The translations under genes were made by a program, and so were the position numbers. Shown in pieces: positions 4,845-7,314 of a DNA stretch of 7,314 bases (the stretch's first letter is position 1; every line of letters starts with the position of its first letter). Source of the stretch: Hadesarchaea archaeon (GTDB lineage: Archaea > Hadarchaeota > Hadarchaeia > Hadarchaeales > Hadarchaeaceae); contig JAUWYN010000035.1 in assembly GCA_030615805.1 (NCBI GenBank), positions 1 to 7,314 on the forward strand. Reading direction: 5' to 3'. Under the pieces are notes generated by a model, which had not been told where the DNA came from, did no database searches, and saw only the letters and a list, made by a program, of their open reading frames with translations.

Positions 4845-6224
4845 CTAACTCTGAGGCCGCAGGTACTTCTCGATGAACTTCGGGTCGATGCGCTTCAGCT
4901 CGGCTGTGGGCAGCGTGCGCAGGAGTTCCCACCCCAAGTCGAGCGTGCTCTCGATCGATCGGTCTTCATCTCGCCTTTGGTTCACGAATTCGCGCTCGAA
5001 GCGGTCGGCAAAACCCAAGTAACGGCGGTCTCGCTCGGTCAGCGCCTCCTCCCCGACGACCGCAACCAACGCTCGGAGGTCCTTGCCCTCGGCGTAAGCG
5101 GCGTAAAGCTGGTTTGAGACATCGCTGTGATCCTCCCGTGTATGCCCTTTCCCTATCCCGTCCTTCATCAGTCTCGAGAGCGATGGGAGCACGTTGAGCG
5201 GCGGGTAGACTCCCATGCGGTGGAGCTCGCGATCCATCACGAGTTGCCCCTCGGTGATGTAGCCCGTGAGGTCGGGGATTGGGTGGGTGATGTCATCACC
5301 CGGCATGGTCAAGATAGGCATTTGGGTCACCGAGCCCTTCTTTTGCTTTATCCTCCCGGCACGCTCGTACATCGTCGCGAGGTCCGTGTACAGGTAGCTG
5401 GGATAACCCCGCCTTCCCGGTACCTCGCTTCGGGCGGCGGAGATCTCTCGCAAGGCTTCGCAGTAGTTCGTCATGTCGACCAAGATGACCAGCACGTGCA
5501 TCCCTTGGGTGAATGCGAAGTACTCGGCGGTCGTCAGGGCCAAGCGCGGCGTGAGGATGCGCTCGATGGCGGGATCGCTGGCGAGGTTCAAGAAAACCGT
5601 TGCCCGCTCGAGCGCGCCAGTTCGCTCGAAGTCGTGCGTGAAGAACGCTGCTTCCTCATGCGTTATCCCCATCCCGCAGAACACCACGGAGAATTTCTCC
5701 TCCTCACCGATCACCTTCGCCTGCCTGGCGATTTGCGCGGCGAGCTCGTTGTGGGGCAGGCCCGAGCCCGAGAAGATAGGCAACTTTTGACCCCGGACAA
5801 GCGTGTTCATGCCGTCGATGGATGATATGCCGGTCTGGATGAATTCGCTAGGGTACTCCCGTGCCGCCGGATTTATCGGGGCCCCATGCACATCCCACTC
5901 GTCCTCGAAAATCGGCTTCGGCCCGCCGTCTATGGGCTCGCCACGCCCGCTAAAAATTCTGCCGAGCAACTCGAGCCCGACGCCGAACTTGATGGTATCG
6001 CCCGTGAAGCGAACGCGGGTTTTTAGGGTATCTATACCACTTGTACCTTCATAGACCTGCACCACTGCGCGATCTTCGTAGGCATCCAGTACCTGCCCGT
6101 GTTTTGTCTCCCCATCAGGCGTGGTCACCTCGACGACTTCTCCGTAGGCGACGCCGCTCACACCCTCGACTATCATCAGCGGGCCAGAAACTTCAGTGAC
6201 GGTTAAATATTCACGGCTCTTCAC
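4845..6224 (-). CDS. atpB: A-type ATP synthase subunit B
   Basis: Subunit B alternates with catalytic subunit A in the A3B3 head of the archaeal membrane ATP synthase and has a regulatory, non-hydrolysing nucleotide site. From GTG at 6224 it has 459 residues, normal for the family. In place of a working P-loop it has GSGLPHNE (153-160), diagnostic of B subunits, and PSLSRLM (347-353). The N-terminal [12 protein letters not shown], the [12 protein letters not shown] segment and the helical C-terminus also fit. The start at 6224 leaves four bases after the atpA stop and gives the usual short leader before the conserved REYLT; in-frame GTGs at 6239 and 6248 would overlap atpA by 11 and 20 bases. 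GGGTGA lies upstream for several of these. atpA precedes it; no atpD follows. Confidence 0.97.
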   Translation of the reverse strand: MKSREYLTVTEVSGPLMIVEGVSGVAYGEVVEVTTPDGETKHGQVLDAYEDRAVVQVYEGTSGIDTLKTRVRFTGDTIKFGVGLELLGRIFSGRGEPIDGGPKPIFEDEWDVHGAPINPAAREYPSEFIQTGISSIDGMNTLVRGQKLPIFSGSGLPHNELAAQIARQAKVIGEEEKFSVVFCGMGITHEEAAFFTHDFERTGALERATVFLNLASDPAIERILTPRLALTTAEYFAFTQGMHVLVILVDMTNYCEALREISAARSEVPGRRGYPSYLYTDLATMYERAGRIKQKKGSVTQMPILTMPGDDITHPIPDLTGYITEGQLVMDRELHRMGVYPPLNVLPSLSRLMKDGIGKGHTREDHSDVSNQLYAAYAEGKDLRALVAVVGEEALTERDRRYLGFADRFEREFVNQRRDEDRSIESTLDLGWELLRTLPTAELKRIDPKFIEKYLRPQS

Positions 6225-6228
6225 AGTC

Positions 6229-7314
6229 TCACTTTTCACCCTTCTCACCCTCGGCTGGCGCCTTCCTCGTCCGCATCAGCTCTTCGAACTGCTCCTTGAG
6301 CTGTGTTTCAAATTTTTCCTGTTCCTTCGCGAACTTCTCTGGGGGGAGCCGCTTCATACCCGCGATGGTCTCCTTGATCGGCAGCTTTTTGATCTCCTCG
6401 ACCGAGATGCCCCGTCGTGCTGACTCCACGGAGTTGCGATAGAAATCGAGCACGAGCTTGAACATCCCGAACTGCTTCTCGACAGGGCAGTGGGTGTCAA
6501 CCTCGTGGAAGGCGAATTGTTGGAGGAAGTCCTCCCGCATCATCCGCGCGGCTTCGAGCACGGCTCGCTCTGGCTCGGGCAAGGCATCGGGTCCCACGAG
6601 CTTCACGATCTCCTCGAGTTCGGCCTCCTTCTGGAGCATGGCGATCGATTCATCGCGCAGGGCTTTCCAGTCCTCATGGATCTTTTGTTTCCACCACTCG
6701 CGGACGTTGTTGACGTAGAGCGAGTAGCTATTGAGCCAGTGGATGGCCGGGAAGTGGCGACGGTCGGCCAGTCCCGTGTCGAGCGCCCAGAAGACTTTGA
6801 CGATGCGAAGCGTGTTTTGTGAAACGGGCTCTGAGAGGTCGCCACCCGGAGGCGAAACGGCGCCGAGCACGGTAACAGAGCCGAGCCTCTCCTCGCTTCC
6901 GAGCGTCCGCACGCGGCCAGCTCGCTCGTAGAACTCCGCCAGCCTCGAAGCGAGGTAAGCTGGGAAGCCCTCCTCCCCCGGCATCTCCTCGAGGCGCCCG
7001 GAGATTTCACGCATCGCCTCAGCCCATCGCGAGGTGGAGTCAGCCATGAGCGCCACATCGTAGCCCATGTCCCGGAAGTACTCAGCTATTGTAATGCCGA
7101 CAAAGATGCTAGCTTCACGGGCCACTACCGGCATATTGGAGGTGTTAGCCAGGAAGACTTCCTTCTCTTGCAGCAATCTACCTGTTGAAGGGTCCTTAAG
7201 TTGCCTAAAGCTATAGAGCACATCAGCCATCTCATTGCCCCTTTCGCCACAACCCACGTAAATGTTCAGATGAGTCTGAGCCCATCTAGCCAGTTGCTGC
7301 AAGGCAACTGTCTT
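6229..7314 (-). CDS. atpA: A-type ATP synthase subunit A, catalytic, N-terminus outside window
   Basis: Subunit A is the catalytic subunit of the A1 head. The visible 361 residues begin exactly at the lysine of the Walker A motif (KTV); roughly 230-240 N-terminal residues are beyond the right edge. [11 protein letters not shown] (about 19-29 of the visible part) carries the catalytic glutamate, [18 protein letters not shown] is the Walker B region, and [22 protein letters not shown] is a hallmark segment. The rest is the helical C-terminal domain ending in a charged tail rich in Lys and Glu. The TGA stop (6231-6229) is four bases before the chosen atpB start, consistent with one operon. No internal stop or frameshift is seen. 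Confidence 0.97.
   Translation of the reverse strand, partial: KTVALQQLARWAQTHLNIYVGCGERGNEMADVLYSFRQLKDPSTGRLLQEKEVFLANTSNMPVVAREASIFVGITIAEYFRDMGYDVALMADSTSRWAEAMREISGRLEEMPGEEGFPAYLASRLAEFYERAGRVRTLGSEERLGSVTVLGAVSPPGGDLSEPVSQNTLRIVKVFWALDTGLADRRHFPAIHWLNSYSLYVNNVREWWKQKIHEDWKALRDESIAMLQKEAELEEIVKLVGPDALPEPERAVLEAARMMREDFLQQFAFHEVDTHCPVEKQFGMFKLVLDFYRNSVESARRGISVEEIKKLPIKETIAGMKRLPPEKFAKEQEKFETQLKEQFEELMRTRKAPAEGEKGEK

Noticed and set aside
4827..4858. CTGAG repeated on either side of the atpB stop codon, looking like a terminator hairpin
   Set aside because: The two copies are direct, not inverted, so they cannot form a stem, and no T-run follows on the minus strand.
5127..5825. Long plus-strand open frame opposite atpB (232 codons)
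   Set aside because: It lies wholly antisense to a strongly conserved atpB and its His/Arg/Glu-rich translation looks like a GC-rich shadow frame.
1..7314. CRISPR array, insertion sequence or phage genes
   Set aside because: No regularly spaced repeats, transposase, integrase or terminal inverted repeats were seen; the tRNA 3' end shows no duplicated attachment site within the window.

Overview
The window is archaeal. It carries the A and B subunits of an A-type ATP synthase, an archaeal-type tryptophanyl-tRNA synthetase, a tRNA splicing endonuclease of the short EndA type, and a tRNA gene interrupted by an intron at position 37/38. The tRNA has TATA-like and oligo-T signals typical of archaeal transcription. 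Most genes are GC-rich. The tRNA-Trp intron carries a C/D guide, a trait known from Euryarchaeota, so a euryarchaeal or related lineage is likely, but the sequence alone does not settle which.

Layout. Positions 1-802 (minus strand) hold two overlapping small genes: a SecB-like protein, then a four-helix membrane protein that runs off the left edge. Positions 836-909 are a divergent promoter region. Positions 932-1066 (plus) are an intron-containing tRNA-Trp(CCA) with encoded CCA end. The 58-nt intron (971-1028) carries canonical D' and C' boxes. The guide upstream of D' pairs for 11 nt with the spliced anticodon arm and points at C39 by the five-nucleotide rule. A second guide segment pairs for 11 nt across the unspliced 5' splice junction. 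Positions 1067-1393 contain no convincing gene, but hold a T-run, a TATA-like box and three inverted repeats. Then come endA (1394-1936) and trpS (1938-3044), one base apart. Positions 3093-3152 contain a candidate C/D sRNA. The minus strand then carries a B12-binding-type radical SAM gene (3113-4753), AT-richer than its neighbours, followed by atpB (4845-6224) and the C-terminal part of atpA (6229 to the right edge, entering at the Walker A lysine).

How the genes fit together. Positions 932-3044 form a compact tRNA-Trp locus: the intron-bearing precursor, the endonuclease that would excise the intron, the guide RNA that would help modify the anticodon arm, and the synthetase that would charge the product. 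atpA and atpB encode the catalytic and regulatory head subunits of the ATP synthase and are separated by four bases under the chosen start. No atpD follows atpB; the radical SAM gene sits there instead. No function links the radical SAM protein or the SecB-like/membrane pair to these neighbours from sequence alone.
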